NCBI RefSeq assembly: GCF_029852145.1
Contig: NC_079973.1
Location: forward strand, 23,950,422-24,014,421
From: Microplitis mediator
Taxonomy: Eukaryota > Arthropoda > Insecta > Hymenoptera > Braconidae
Reading direction: 5' to 3'
Length of the DNA stretch: 64,000 nucleotides
The notes below the pieces were generated by a model. It was given only the letters and a program-made list of their open reading frames with translations, ran no database searches and had not been told where the DNA came from. Positions 1-14,077 of this stretch are shown here, in pieces (positions within the stretch are counted from its first letter, which is position 1; each line of letters begins with the position of its first letter). The translations under genes and the position numbers were made by a program.

Positions 1-1677
1 TTTAAAAATTCAAATTATTTTTAAATTATATTTAAATTTTTTTATAATTTATCAGATGAGTAAAAAAATTACATGACAATTCAAAAATTTATGAACATTG
101 AAAAAAAAATTTTTCAAGTGAACGCAGATTAAATTCAGAGTCGATGTGGATTGAAATAAAATCCCCATTACTCCCCCGCACTAAAAAATAATATTTCGGT
201 ATAAATTTGGGCAAATCTGAATATATGCCGCATATATGAGACATACATTCAGTTTTGCCCGTATAGATTCCGGATATATACTTTTTCGTACGGGCCTTTG
301 AAAAAGAAAACTTCGTATGCGCAGTAATTTTTATCAAATCTCCAAAATTTCGTGTGACGTAAATTTGATTTTTAATAAAATTCGTATTTACTCCAGATTT
401 CTTTTACTATAATTTTTTTTTTTAAATTTAATTTAGAAATAAAAAAATAATTCGACTATAATTTTATTCTGATACAATTCGCAGACTCCATTAAATTTAT
501 ATTGAAAATTACGAAAAGTTGAGTTTAAAAATTTCGAATTTGTGATTTTAAATAAAAATTGTGTTTTTATTTACCAGGTCTTGAGACCAATCATTAAACC
601 TCCATTGACTAGCTTCCAAAAATTATTTCATTTTATTTTCTCTACTGTACCATTTATTTAATTATTACTTTATTTAAATATATTTAACATATGATTGTAT
701 ATTTATTGAGCGATGGTTGATATTTATTAATTTATCAATGTATTAAGGCCTCAATAAGACACTTATTTAATTTATTTTTTAATTAAGGCCACATTTGAGT
801 ATTACTTAAAAAAAAAAATAGAAATAACAATTACAATTAAGTTAGTAGGAAATAATAATTTGACTGTCTCTTCCTGGTTAACAATTTTTCATAATTATTA
901 TAATTATCGAACTATCTACAATCTATAGATTGACTAAATTATATTTATTTTTATTTTAATATTTATTACTTATTAATTCATCTTAAATTATTATTATTGT
1001 TATGAATATTAATATCTTAATTAATTAAATTAACTAATAACTTAATTACAGTAAACAATTATTGTACATTAATTAACGTACGTCAATTTAAAAATTCGTT
1101 AGATTTTTTAAAAAATTTGTGATTCTGGACAAACGCACCGACATTTTTTTTCTTTAATAATTAATAATTAAATTACAATAACAAAATATTTAATTATCAT
1201 TGTTATTATTTGTGTTAAATTAGTTGTAATTAGACTCTTTGGAGATTGACTTTATTCGTACGAGCCATTTTATTTTTTTAAATATTTTCCCGCTCGTTCC
1301 GTATTTGGCTCCCGGGAAGATTAAGGAAGATAGAGGTTCAGTGACAGTGATTTTAACAAAATTAATAACAAAACCAGAATAAATAATAAATAAAGTAATG
1401 AAAAAAAAATTATAAATATTTTTTTTTTTAAACAAATATTTTTAAATACACTCGCGCTCTTTCTCACTCGCGTTATTTAACTTAAATATCGCTTTCTCAC
1501 TTAAATATCGTTGCTCTATAACATCTATACTTTATACTCTAATAATAGATTTACTTAGACGGTTATTATTTCGTCAGAAATGTTTAATGTAATTTAATGT
1601 ATAATATTTTAAGTTAGGCTTATGCCGCAGATTTATATTTTATAAGTAGTTGTAGTAGTAGAGTAGTCTAGTGTTGT
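1..1677. other. 3' flank / 3' UTR of the RBM24-like gene
   Basis: AT-rich sequence downstream of the RBM24-like stop (minus strand), containing several minus-strand AATAAA-type signals. Positions about 100-340 contain degenerate versions of the CACTCCG/GGATTTTATTTCA words of the ACACTGTAAAAAA foldback family. No gene is supported; the minus ORF in 89-337 is repeat-derived. Confidence 0.4.
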
Positions 1678-4600
1678 CTATTGGAGTCGTGCTTCTTGGG
1701 GCGTCGTCTGATAAGGCAATCCCGGGAACGCAGCACCCGTCGTTGTTGCTCCTTGTAATGCCGCTGCACCTGGTAATGTCGCGTATGTATAAGGAGTTAC
1801 GTAGCTTGCGGCTGCTGCGTTCGCTAAAAAAAAAAACATTTTTTTTTTAATACAATTGATCCATTTATTTTATTTTTATTTCAACCGTCAAAATACAGAC
1901 GCGATTTTTTTTGACTAGATAATTTGAGTTAAAAAATCAAATTAATTATTTTTTTTTATAATTATTTTTGATGACCTAGATGTTAAATCGCGTCTATCTC
2001 ACTTGCGTTTTATTAAAAACATACCGGCCGCGGCAGCACTGGTGTACGGATAAGCAGCGGCCTCAGCGAAGTTGTAGGACGAGGTACCGGGATAGGTAGC
2101 GGCCGCTGCGGCAGCGGCTGCAGCCGCCGCGGCATTCTGGTACTCGTAGAATTGTGATGCCGCGGCAACAGCTGCCGCGTGGCTCAATTGCGTCGTCGGT
2201 AATTGCATAAGACCTCCGGGTGTTGCTGCCGTCAGATAAGGCGACTGGTACATGTAGCCTGGTGGTACTCTGAAAAATTATTTTGAAATTAGTATACTCC
2301 TAAAACTATTGAACAGATTGATCAAAAAATATATATATAGATAATTTAATGAAATCGTAATTTATCAATTATTTGTATTATTTATTCAATAGACTACATT
2401 TTACTACGCAATTAATAAAAAAAAAAAATCTATTGTTTATGTATAGATTATTGTTTTTTTAAAAGTAAGACACAAAGGCGCCGAAGGAATCGGAGGGATA
2501 TTATTTTGAATCGGTAAATAAAATTTGAATTGCCGAAAATAATAAAATTGGTCATGGACTGAGGGACTCGAGACGTCAAAATTAAATTAAAAATAACAAT
2601 TAAATAAGACGATAATGAGGAAAAAAGTGTTTTCAGAGTGACGTAGAAAATTTAATAACGAGTCGGACGGAAGTATTCAGACATCCTGGACAGCCGTGAA
2701 GGTTTTTTTTATATTCACACGATCGATAATGCTCAGTATGTCCAGTCGAGTCTGCTGAAGAAATCAATATTTCCGGAGTCCTGTGGCCTCGGTGTACATA
2801 AACTACACTAACTAACAAAACCAACCAACTGCCCTTCTCATACACGTGTACGATCACGATTTAAGCTACCTTATGCCCCCTTATTCGGTCTCCTTCTCCT
2901 TCATTCCCTTCGCTCCTGGGCTCAGGACTTACACGTTTTAAAAATATAGTTTACGTATTTTAGCCTTTTTTATATTTTTTGTTTACGCGGTCTCAATCCT
3001 GACCGATATGTCCACAATGACCCAACACTTTACTAATTTTATCTATTTTCTTGTTACTCTTTGTCTGTTACAACCACAAATGTGTTGACCCTCATTCCTT
3101 TTATCAATCAAAAAAATTATACTCATTCAAATAAACATCAACAAATTACTATCATATAAATATTGATGTATAATATAATAAATGTTAATATTTTCGTAGT
3201 CTTCTAATAATATTTATGAGTAATTTTTTTTTTTTCTATTGGAATTATCTATCGGTTGTATCTCAAATGCGGTCACTGTGCATTATGGATGGAAAAAATC
3301 GCGTGTTGCTATCATTCAACCAAGGGAATCCTCTATAATATATACAGTATATATATATATATATATATATTGGGGATGGCCAGGTAAAATGAGATTGATA
3401 AAAAAATACACTCTTTTGATTCTAAATATACTAAATCTTATATTTTACTCATAATTAAAGATGAGAAAATTTTTCAAGTCATTGAAAAATAATTTTTTTA
3501 CCCCCGCAAAATGCAGTAGTCTAAAAAAAAATTTAAAAATGATTTTCTTTTAACTTTTATTCTTAAGAAATATATAAATTCGGTGAAAATTTACTTTCTA
3601 AAAAAGAAACAGTGAAATTCACTTCGAATTAGTGAATATTCACTGAGAACCAGCTATAAGTTTACCACTGGTTGAATTAGTAGTATACTTATAGCTGTAG
3701 AAATAGTGAATCCATTGATTCGCAGTGAATTTCACTAATTAATTTTTAAAGGGTAAGTAGAAGTAAAATTCAAAAGTAACCGCCACGGTAAATTTTTAAG
3801 AGAATAAATTTCTCAGTTCCGATAAAAAATTACGGCTAAAAAAGAATTTTTTCACAAAATATTTGGCCACCCCTAATTTCGGCACTCCCCTACATATTTA
3901 TATGTATATTCAAAAGTAAAATATTTTTTAAAACCTATTAATTAAAATCTATTTAATTACAAGACGAAAAAAAATTGTGATCCTAAAGTTGGCAGATAAT
4001 TAAAAATCTTTGGAATTTTTTTTTTCTAAGTAAATTATAAAAAAAAACGTAAAACTAAAAAATGCACATGTTGAAAATTAAAAAATTTATAGGTGCAATT
4101 TTTTCAAATATTTTTTTTTTCATAATTTATCGTTTAAAAAAAATCAAAAAGTTATTAGACGTCGGCTAACTTCAGGATCATAAAAAAATGAATGTTTAAC
4201 CTGTTGCTAAATTACTAGCAAGTATAAGATGAAGAAGTACTTGTTAATTAAGCGCATATATTATTATGTAGTACTTGAGTGTTGATATACATATATATAT
4301 GAGTATATATTAAAGAGGTTTACGTGGTCACGAATAACAATAAACGTGAGCTTGCGCCAACTTCCGTGACGGAAGTAAGTAAGCACCCTCGATTTCCGAC
4401 GCAAAGTGGCTCGAATGATTGCAATCTTTCTCTCTTACCCTCTTTATGAATTTTACATTGTCTAATGGCTATATAATAACTGTTTCAATTCTAATGGACT
4501 GCAATAACATGGATATTTATTATTTATTATTTATATTTGTATATGCTTCCGCTAGTCTATTTATCTAGGACACTATCGATTATTTAACAACTCATAAAGA

Positions 4601-7600
4601 AAATTAAAAAAATATATTTAAATAAAAAATGCATTAGAGCGACACGGTAAATGAATTAGTAAATAGATTGAAATTACCCATTCGAAAAATACGGGGTGTT
4701 TATTTTATTTTCTAAGTGAAATTCCGTGTGACGTACCGATTAGTTGGTAGAAAGGAAGGTAATTGCTGGTGCAATAACTAAAATGTATGAGTAAAATTGA
4801 CAGTAAACAGTAAAAAGTGTATTATCAGTTTTAAATTTGTTATTATCAGTCGTGTTTTCGCGCCGGCGCCAAACTGATAATCCAATGGGATCATCTACCA
4901 ATCCGTGCAACTTGGAGTTGGCCAATACCTCGTTACTTGGGCGTGGTGATTATTTATTTATTGTTTATTAAGTAATTCAACATATTAATTAATAAGTATA
5001 AATCATATTGCCGGCATCAATTATTATTTTTTTTTTAAGTCTGAGGGATTACCGAGGACCTAAATAATTTATTTCAAAATTCGTATGTCTGAATAATTGT
5101 TGTAGCGAGACACGGAAATTAGTAGACAGGTGTCTTAATAGTATACATACATATATATAAATATATACAGACGTGATTGAATTTTCTCGCGACAATAAAG
5201 TTAAATGTTGAAAGTCGCGTAGATTATTTTAGTGTACTTTAAAGTGAATGTATAAATATATACGTGTAGGTATCTAGTAAATGCAGAGCCTTAAATCTCT
5301 AAATGCGTGTAAGGAAATAGAAAAAAAAAGTATCACATGTGGGCGGGAAATCTTAAATGCTGCGACTCGCGTCAACCTCCGACATGGTTGGACAGGTGGA
5401 TCTAAATAAAGCCTGGACCGACGCCAGCTACCAACATGGCCGATATATACGCGCGTCGTTATCTCAGACTCGCGACGACAGTGAAGAAATAGAAAATAAA
5501 AAATAAAATAAAAAAAAATTACATGTTTGTCGGGGTGATGAGTTTAGAGTGTTAGGTTTCGGTTTTAAATGTTTTTAGATCTTGATAATAATAATAATGT
5601 AAATATAAATAAACCATTAGCATTAAATATACCATTTGTCAATGTTTAAATCTAGACGGAATGCTCATTTTTTTATATGTATATTTATATATAAATTTAT
5701 TAAATGACATTTATTAAGTATCTTAGTGCGGTTGCTAAGAAATTCACGGACTTATTCTGTTAACATTCAATTATATTATTAAGAAAAAAAGAGTAGGATT
5801 TATTAAATTATATTTTGGAAGATTAAACCAGATGAAAAACTGAAAAGTTTTTGGTTTTCAAAATTAACTTATTACTTTTAAACAATTTCAGATATCAGGG
5901 ATTTTTATTTTTAAAAACTTTTTTTTTTGTTTTATTAAAATCCGTATTTCTTACTGACCCGTGTAAAAAGAATTGTTGAAAAAAGTGTTGACTATTCTAA
6001 ACCTCAAAACTTGACACAATAGCGAACTTTTTTTGAACGATTTTCAAACTTCTAAAAATGCACAGAAAAAAATAAATACCTTAATACTACGAATTAACAT
6101 TTTTCAGTGAAAAATACATTCAGAAAAAACGGATTTCGAACTATTTCTGACCATTTTTCGTTTTAGTATATCTTAATAATATTAGAACATTTATTGAATT
6201 TTCCCTTGAATTATCAAAAGTTTAAAAAACGTTCAAAAAAAGTTTGTCATTATGTCACGTTTTGAAGTTTAGAAAAGTCAACACTGTTTTAACCTTTTTT
6301 TAACAATTTTTTTTACACAGGGAAGTCAAAAACTGAATTTCCAGACAGTAAATATTTTTTTACATATGAAAAAAAAAAATTCCTTTCGTGTTTTTTGAGA
6401 CTACCCCATTTTGTCCGCAAATGAAAAATGTTTTCTTCTAACGGTAATTAAATATATTTTTTTAAAAGTAAATAGAAGTAAAAAATTTCCGTATTCATAA
6501 AAAAAAAAAATATTTATTTCATTGCGCCCCTATTTTGACCGACTCTCCCCTAAATAATAATAAAAAATTAATTTATTTCAACTTGATCGTTATGTTCTAA
6601 TGAATTTCAATTTTATTAAAATGTTTTCCCGACATCATACTGTAAAAATATTTTATCACTTGCCCTAGCACTTATACAGTAAAGTTTTATGTATAGACAA
6701 CAAAAAATTTATGTATGTATTTATTTAGTGTTAAGTGCTCTGATGTACTTGGAGTAGAAATAAGTGAGGTGTTTGTCTAAATTGCATTGGGGACACGATA
6801 ATTGGCGGATCGATGACAAGATCATTTGATAGGACACGTAAAGTTTCTGGACAATAAAATTTTACAGAGAGAAAAGAGAAAAAAAATAAAAAAAGTATCT
6901 CCAGGGAGTAAGAATCTAGTTTACTTTCCCTTGCATGTCTGCTGAAAAAATATTCCAGGGAATACCAATTACGTGTAATTGTTGTTATTATATATTCATT
7001 TATTTGCGATAGTTTGTTCAACGCAAGAGTCACTCAGTCTTGGACAATTTTTTATGCTAAAAATAATTATTTGGATTTAGAGTCCAAGGCGCCGCGACAC
7101 GGGTTAAACAAATCAAATTACAACACCCACAAAAAATAATATAATAACAATAATAAATCAAATTACGGAAACAAAGTGAGGAGAGTAAAAAAAAGATAAA
7201 AATAAATAAAATTAAAAAAAAAACAACAGTAAACACTAACAATCACACCAATAGCGACATCAAGTGTAGTTTAAGCTTTCGTCACACACGCAAAAGTTAA
7301 TTATTTATTATTATTTTTATATCGTTCAATATTTTAAATTGTTAGAGAGAGCAAATCAATCCTTATTATTCATAATAATAAAATTATTTCGATATCTAAT
7401 ATCAAAAATTTGAAAAAAAAATACATAATTATTTGATTAATATTCAATTTCAACTCACATGTGATACATTATAAAAAATTTTTTACTAGTCAAATAATTT
7501 TGATTTTTAGTATAATTTTAAAAATTGACCAATAATTTGAACTTAGAATTGAATTTTAATATTCGATCCAATCCCGGGTCAAAAAAATAACTTGATCTTG

Positions 7601-10600
7601 GCTACGCTTACTTTTTGTAACTTCAATATAAATTTTTGAATTTAAAAATTTGAGTCAACGAAATCAAATTAAAGTCACGTTGACTTTGATGTGACTTAAA
7701 TTTAATTAACGACGTGACTTTAATTTGACTTTATTGGCGTAAATCGGTACTAAGTAAGACAACAGTCAAAATCGAATGTGTTTTCATATCTTAAAATATG
7801 TTTTTCATTAACTAAAATAAGAATTTAAACTTGACTTGCTTTATTTCCGTTTTTTTAAATTATGATAAAATCAATGATTGTGAATGTAGCAGACATCAGA
7901 CAAATTTTAAAGTATAAATAATTAGAGTAAATAATTAATAAAATAAAATTTTGAAAAAATCCGCATTTAAAAAATTTTTAAATTAATAAGTGCACTTTTT
8001 ATAAAGATTATTTTTTAAATTGTTTCTTCTATTTATTTACAACTTTAAACTTGTCTGATGTCTGCTACATTCACACTCGTCAAAATCAAGTTATTTTTTT
8101 GACCTGGGACTCAAATTATTCGTCAATTCAAATTTTTCGCGCACCCCTAATGATTTCAAAAAAATACTTAATAATTTTATTCTAAAAAAACAATTATCGG
8201 TATTCGAAAATATATATTTATATGTGAATGTGCTGCATAATTTAAAACTAAAAATATATAAAATTTAAAAAAAATGAATAGTGACATTGACCGTGAAGAA
8301 AAGTATCGCGATGAGAGAATAACAAAAAAAGCAAACAAATTTTCATCCGAACGAGTAATAAATAGATGCCACTGCGTGATAAAAGCTCGTATGTAGTGCA
8401 GTTTGTCTCTGTGGTTCGGTTCAATAAATTACTGGTAGATAAAAATAATAATGTGATGGAAAAAGCATTTTTATGCGATTTTTAAAAAAATTTATCGGCA
8501 TAATTTAAAATTTTTTAATTATCGCACCGAAATATTCGTTTTAATTATCATGATTATCTGATTATTAATAATTAATAATAAAATTTTTGTATTAACAGTA
8601 GATTAATAATAATCACTACTAAAATGTTGATTAAAAATAAAAACAAAATCAGTAGGTAAAATATAGTAGAAGATTAAAAGTAAAAACAATAAAATAAAAA
8701 AAAAAGTAAATAAATAATTAAAAAAAAAGAGAAACAATCGGTAAACAAACAAAATTAAATTTCAAATCTCAAATCTCTCAATGGCAGTCGCAACCAATCT
8801 TTCACGTCAATAAAAAGAAGAGAGAATTAAAAAAAACCACACCCCAACAAAATTGAGTTCATCCTCGTAAACAAAAAAAAAAAAAAATAACGTTTATTAT
8901 TAGATATATTGAAGATAATAATATGTATGTACTCATGATTATTACGGTTTCTCTCCCGCCCGCTTTTCTCATCGACTCATAGAATTTTCGACTTTGCTCT
9001 CTCTTTCTCTTTTTCATTTTCATAATCGATATATTTTTTTTTTGCTATCAATTGCACGCGATTCTTCTCAATCCTCCTTTTCAACCCTTTTCCCTTTCAC
9101 TCCTCGCAGTGCCTTCTTGCACCCTCGAGATGCTGAAATGTCATTTCATATTTTTGCTTTAAACAGAACAAAGAAAAACAAAACAAAATTTCCGTAAAAG
9201 AAACTTTGATACGTAAAAAAAAAAAAACAAATAATAAAATAAATAGTAAAATAACTAAATGAATAAAAAATTTAGTCGTTTTTGTTTGATTCCGTTGGAA
9301 TAACTGCATTTCACCCGAAAATTTTTCAGATAAATTTGCCGAAAATTAATTTTTCCTTAAATTGTTTTACATTTTTGGTTACTATTTATATGAGAGTAAA
9401 ATGAATGTTTGTTTTTCAAAGATTTCCGTATAAGAATACATTAATATTTTATTTTAGTTTAAAAATTAAATAAATTTTATTAAACTTACCCATATTGACT
9501 GGGCAGTACTGTAGGATATCCAGTTCTTATGCCAGCAGCAAAAGGAAATGCTAGAAAATTTTAAATAAATAATTTGTTACAGTCTTGACTTAAAATGATT
9601 TCTTAAATTTTCAGTGGATTTCATATATTATTAACTAATGCATTTTTCCTAATAAATATAACGCGCTTTGTCTACATGCCATTGCTCATAACTTTAATCG
9701 GACCCGAATGAATTTTTTCAGCAATTATTTTTATCAAATTCAAAGATAAGCAAAATTAGTAGAATAGTTTTGAAATAGCGGGAATTTTAAATTTTCAAAA
9801 TAACAAAAATTCTACTTTCATGGCTACCTCTCTTATAAGTTTTTAATGAAGGAATTTAGTTTTATTTTATAGGAAATTTTTCAGATTTCACGGAAGTTTA
9901 AAATTTTCGAAACAATGAAAAATTACACTTTCATTATTCATTTTTTCTTTATAATTTTTCAATAAAGTAACTTTATTGTGTTCTATTAAAAGTCTACGTT
10001 GAAAAATAGATAAAATCATTTTCAATTATAATTTTAAAATAATTTTTTCTTTGACTGTCCCAACTTATCGGTCTACAGAGAAATCTCCAAGCTACCCAAA
10101 TCCTTAGAAGAATGTTTCAACGCCGTATCGGGAAGCAACAAAACCTTAATTTTCTTAAAAAAGTCAAAATTGTTCAAAGAAATTTAAATATAAATTTAAA
10201 TATGTTACTATATAGTTAAATATGTAGAAACTGTGGTCGTAAATGACCTTGTAGTTTTAGAGCAACCTTCAATAAATAATAAAAAAAAAATCATTTTTAC
10301 TGATTTTTATTATGAGACTTTAAAATTTAAATAAATTAAAAAAAAAAAAATCTAACTGCCAGACGGCATTTTATATAAAATAAAAAATGAATAAGCGTAA
10401 ATATTTAAGTAAATGAACAAAATATCAAACAATACTCGAAAAATAAAATTTCATTATATTTCATAATCTCGTGAGTAATTTTTGGCAATAAACGAAAAAT
10501 TAAATTTTCCTTTAAATTAAAATACTTAATTTATTGTTGTAAATTTTCTTTTTAATCATTTCCTATAAAAATATTTACTATCATTACTTACACTCAGACA

Positions 10601-13600
10601 CTTTAAATAAAAAATATTTTCTATTTTTATCATTAGCATTAAAATTAAAATTTTCTAAAGTTTGTGCATTCACTAAAACGTCATCAGATTCAAATAACTT
10701 GTCATGATAAGAATAATTTATTGTGTCGGTTGTTAGAAAACAATCCAGATGATTATAATATAAATATATATAAGCGAATGACAAAGAGACATATGATCAG
10801 TTTAATTATTTTTGACACTAAAGGCTATGCAGGCACAGTAATTTTGGCAAACGGCCACTATTTGCAACAGACCCGAGAATGTACGAATCAGTCGAGCAAA
10901 TGACTCAGAAGACAGTTCGTTTAAATTCTTAACAAATCTTTTTTTATTTATTTATCTAACGTTTTATTTTTCATTTTATCATTCAAACTCACAATTTATA
11001 CTCCAGTGCTCTTCTTTTTATACACTGCGCTTAACAAAAAAGTTATTCTCCGTAGATTTTACTCACAGCTATACAAGTTTATTCTCAAAATATATACATT
11101 CACATAAACTAAAAATATGTCCATGCCAAGTACTATAAATTAAAATATTAAATCATTAAATCATGACAATAGTAATTATGATTATTAAATAAACTAATTT
11201 TGGCAGGCTTTCAAAACTCTGACGCACAAAAATTAAGTATAAAAAATAAAAAGTTATGTAACCAAATAATTTGTAGGTATAAATTAACGGAAGTTGTCGT
11301 CCCTTGATAAAATTAAAAATTCATAGCAAAAAAAATCAATTTCTTCCCTCCAGGTTGCTTACAAATTTAAATAAATTATTTTGTCGGTGAGTCTTATTCC
11401 GAGAATAATTATTAATTGATAAATCTACTTGTTTTTAAATTATTTATTTATAAATTACCATTATTTAACCTTCTGTTACGTAAAATAATATACAGACATA
11501 CATTTTAGTCTCTTGTCATTATAATTTATTTATTTCGGTATAGATTTCTTGACCAAACAAACGGTAAAAAAAAAATAATTATAAGAATCTATTGATCATG
11601 AAATATAATTTTGGCTGAAATAAACATTTGCTACAGAAAATAATAATTCTCTGGCTTCGTTAAAATTTATAATTCAATTATCAAATCTAACTGGTAGAGC
11701 ACTCGGCGCGATACCGAATTGGTCTGGGTTCGATTCCCAGTTCGGGCTATCTATATTTTTATCAATTTATCTATAAATTGTCTTATTGAGAAGGTTTGCA
11801 TGCTTAGGTTTCCACTATTATCCAAAAGTTTTAAATATAAAACTTTTATTTAATGTACGATATTTATATTCACCGTATAAACATAATTTTACGTACGTAA
11901 TGTCTTCTAATTAAATAGTAAATTTAAAAAAAAATCATTCACTTCGCCGGTCACGTCCGACATGAAAATCTAACGAACAGAGCATAGGAAAATCTTACGA
12001 GTTCCATTACGGACACACTAAAAATAGTGAGCATGAAAGCAACCGAATAACTATATAATATATGTAAGTAAGTGAGTATGAATAAAATAACGGGTATTGT
12101 TCCCCATGTACTGATTACGCTGCTGATAATTCTATACAAGTTGTATTGCAGTCTAGTAGTAGAAAAAAAAAACCATGACTCTAATCTACCTATTATTCTA
12201 TATCACTGTGATTACAAAAGTACTGTGGAATGAATTCTTTCACGTGATAGCAAGCAAGTAGACTAAGTAATTTTATTTTTTAAATCATATTCTTTATCGA
12301 AATATTTGACTTACTGGTTTGAAGATTGCCACGTGGTTTCGCTCCCAGTATTGCTAAATTAACATTAGCTTTCCGGCCATCAATTATAGGGTTTGGATCC
12401 TTGCAAGCTCTTTCGGCCGCTGGTCTGTCGCCCATAATCACCTGTGGTTAATTAATAACTTTTGTTATTTTTTTTCTTCGGGTCTTTTTAATTATTTTGT
12501 AAACATAAATCCCACAATCGCGCACACAGATATTTTACAGTAATTAATTATTAATAATTATGATTATACAAAACATTTAATTGTGATTTGATCATTAATA
12601 GATTTTCAATTAATGATAAAAAAATTTTTTTTTAGATTTTCGAGGATAATTGTCATGGAAATTAAATTAAAATTTTTAATTTTAAATGGATGTCGATTTT
12701 CTAAGACAGAAAAAAAAATGATTTATTGGCTCAAGAATTTTTTTTTCACTCAAAGAAAATTTTTGTATTCAATTTCTAAGGCGAAAATTTTTTTGCGATA
12801 AAAAATTCTTTTTTTCTGAGCATAAGTAAAAAAATTGAAGCATAATCTTTAATGAAATTACAATGTGAGTATTTAAAAATACATGTGTTGTGTAATTCAT
12901 CAAAATATTGAAGGGGATTTAAATTTAAAAATTTTTAAAATACAGTACTAATTTTTTTAAAAAAAACTTTAATTAGTTTTTGATAATTGTGAGTTTATTA
13001 AAGTCTCGCTATAAAATTTCTTGAATTAAAAAACTAATACATAAAAAATAAATTAAAATTCAGGTTTTTCAAATAATCAGCTACAAAATTAATTAACTTA
13101 TGAACAGTAAACAAAAAAAATACATTGTAATTTTAATTTATATGACATTTATGACATAAATTTCTCTTGAATTTCCGGAATAATTCCCTACAGTATAATT
13201 GAATAATTTTATTGAATTTATTTAAATTAATGATCTAATCACTGGATTAAAATCAATAAAAAAAAATGAGAGCAAATAAAAATATATTTAAAGCGTAATA
13301 TAAAAGTCAGCAAAAAATAAAAATAAATAAAACGTTAACCAAGACAGTGTAACGGCAAGCTAATACTTAAATATCATAAATAAAAAGTTTGCTAGAGTCT
13401 AGAGACTAGATACTGAAAAAAAAAAAAAAAATAGAATAATAGTAAGTTATAATTTTCTTTGGCAATGGAGTAATATAATAATGAATGAGTTTCACCGTTT
13501 TGCATACTCCATTTCCAACGAAACATTTGTCCCGGGGAAAGTCTAGAGTAGTTTATACGTTTTGCTGCATCATAGAAATGAGACAGAGATAGAATAGAAG

Positions 13601-13930
13601 AGTAAAATGTCGTGGTTAAAAAATAAATAAATAAAATAAAACAGCATAAATAAACCACTGCACACTTACGAATCCATAGCCCCTACTTTTGCCAGTCTGT
13701 CTGTCCGTGATGACAACAGCTTCCTCAATGTCTCCGTACACATTGAAGTGCTCTCTGAGACTTTTGTCGGTAGTGTGGTACGGCAGTCCGCCGACGAATA
13801 ATTTTGTCCAGGTCGTGTCTTTTTGCTGGGGTGTTACGCCTGCCAATGCACCTAGACTTGTTACCAGCTCATCTTGACCAGTTGCTCCTGCGGCAACCGC
13901 ACTCAATCCTGTTGCACCTGGCATCAACAT
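1678..13930 (-). CDS. Rbm24: RBM24/RBM38-like RNA-binding protein, 5 coding exons
   Basis: I assembled this from five minus-strand exons: 13670-13930, 12315-12441, 9490-9550, 2025-2269 and 1678-1823. All junctions are GT-AG and the phases fit, giving 840 nt and 279 residues. One RRM spans about residues 42-120, with RNP2 LFVGGL (44-49) and RNP1 KSRGYGFV (81-88, across the exon 1/2 junction). The next exon carries AERACKDPNPIIDGRKANV, the signature of the vertebrate RBM24/RBM38 family. The C-terminal half is low-complexity, with a 12-Ala run, Tyr/Pro-rich stretches and a terminal EARLQ resembling the family's ADRMQ end. Family members bind GU/U-rich sites in mRNA and control splicing, stability and translation, notably in muscle. 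The ATG at 13930 is the first in frame; an in-frame TTG at 13942 is not needed. At 279 residues it is somewhat longer than vertebrate RBM24 (about 236). The family call is secure; the exact orthologue name is inferred. Confidence 0.92.
3611..3740. repeat. foldback (MITE-like) element
   Basis: Outer arms carry AGTGAAATTCACT and AGTGAATTTCACT, and inner arms carry AGCTATAAGT and ACTTATAGCT, so the segment folds on itself. It has no coding capacity. Confidence 0.5.
3979..4179. repeat. foldback element, family also in IFT43 intron 2
   Basis: Ends GATCCTAAAGTTGGCAG and GTCGGCTAACTTCAGGATC are imperfect inverted repeats. The interior shares long words (ATGCACATGT, GGTGCAATTTTTTCAAAT, TTATTAGACGTCGGCTAAC) with 45473-45671. 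Confidence 0.6.
5958..6323. repeat. foldback (MITE-like) element with long terminal inverted repeats
   Basis: Left end GTGTAAAAAGAATTGTTGAA pairs with right end TTAACAATTTTTTTTACAC. The sub-terminal blocks AGTGTTGACT...TCAAAACTTGACA and TGTCACGTTTTGAA...AGTCAACACT are also inverted. Non-coding. Confidence 0.65.
7573..8110. repeat. nested foldback element
   Basis: Outer arms are GTCAAAAAAATAACTTGAT and ATCAAGTTATTTTTTTGAC. Within lies a second inverted pair at 7880-8074, GTGAATGTAGCAGACATCAG and CTGATGTCTGCTACATTCAC. This looks like one foldback inside another, or a double-stem element. Confidence 0.65.
9551..12314. other. intron 2 of the RBM24-like gene
   Basis: AT-rich intron with no supported exon. 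Apart from the tRNA-like sequence at about 11682-11748, I see no recognisable feature. The overlapping short ORFs near 10.6-10.9 kb lack codon structure. Confidence 0.5.
11682..11748 (+). repeat. tRNA-like sequence (pseudo-tRNA or tRNA-derived SINE head)
   Basis: It has an A-box-like CTAACTGGTAGAGC, a perfect B box GGTTCGATTCC in a fully paired T arm (11724-11740) and a plausible acceptor 3' strand TTCGGGC. The 5' acceptor strand that should read GCCCGAA is not there, and the anticodon loop lacks the invariant U33. A functional tRNA is therefore unlikely. A run of T follows shortly after. A SINE head or decayed tRNA copy is most likely. Confidence 0.6.
12442..13669. other. intron 1 of the RBM24-like gene
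   Basis: A 1.2-kb AT-rich intron between the two RRM-coding exons, with no gene or clear repeat. Confidence 0.6.
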
Positions 13931-14043
13931 TTTCACGGGCAATTGCTTTTATTTTTATATTTTTCAATTTCCTAATTCTCTTCCTCTGCTAATATTTTTA
14001 AATAATATTATTATCGTTGTTTCTAAGACTAGTCTACTTGAGC

Positions 14044-14064
14044 TCAAAGTATCACAGATGCCAT
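14044..14064 (-). promoter_or_regulatory. short upstream ORF in the RBM24-like 5' leader
   Basis: A 6-codon ORF (MASVIL then TGA) lies about 110 bp upstream of the main ATG, inside a leader exon that appears to begin at 14077 after the acceptor TTTGTTTGTTGCAG. If that exon is right, most ribosomes would meet this ATG first. That it regulates translation is inference. Confidence 0.4.
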
Positions 14065-14077
14065 CTGAGCAAAGACT

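Larger units (their letters stand above)
2270..9489. other. large intron 3 of the RBM24-like gene
   Basis: A 7.2-kb AT-rich intron with no supported exon. It contains an (AT)n tract near 3347-3370 and foldback elements near 3611-3740, 3979-4179, 5958-6323 and 7573-8110. A patch near 5340-5475 is somewhat richer in CpG and could be regulatory, but nothing specific is visible. Confidence 0.5.

Noticed and set aside
6731..7242. Two minus-strand ORFs of 100 and 61 codons
   Set aside because: Low-complexity Phe/Leu-rich readings of A-rich DNA inside an intron of the RBM24-like gene. No splice context or homology.
13689..13992. Plus-strand ORFs over RBM24-like exon 1
   Set aside because: Antisense shadows of the well-supported RRM exon.
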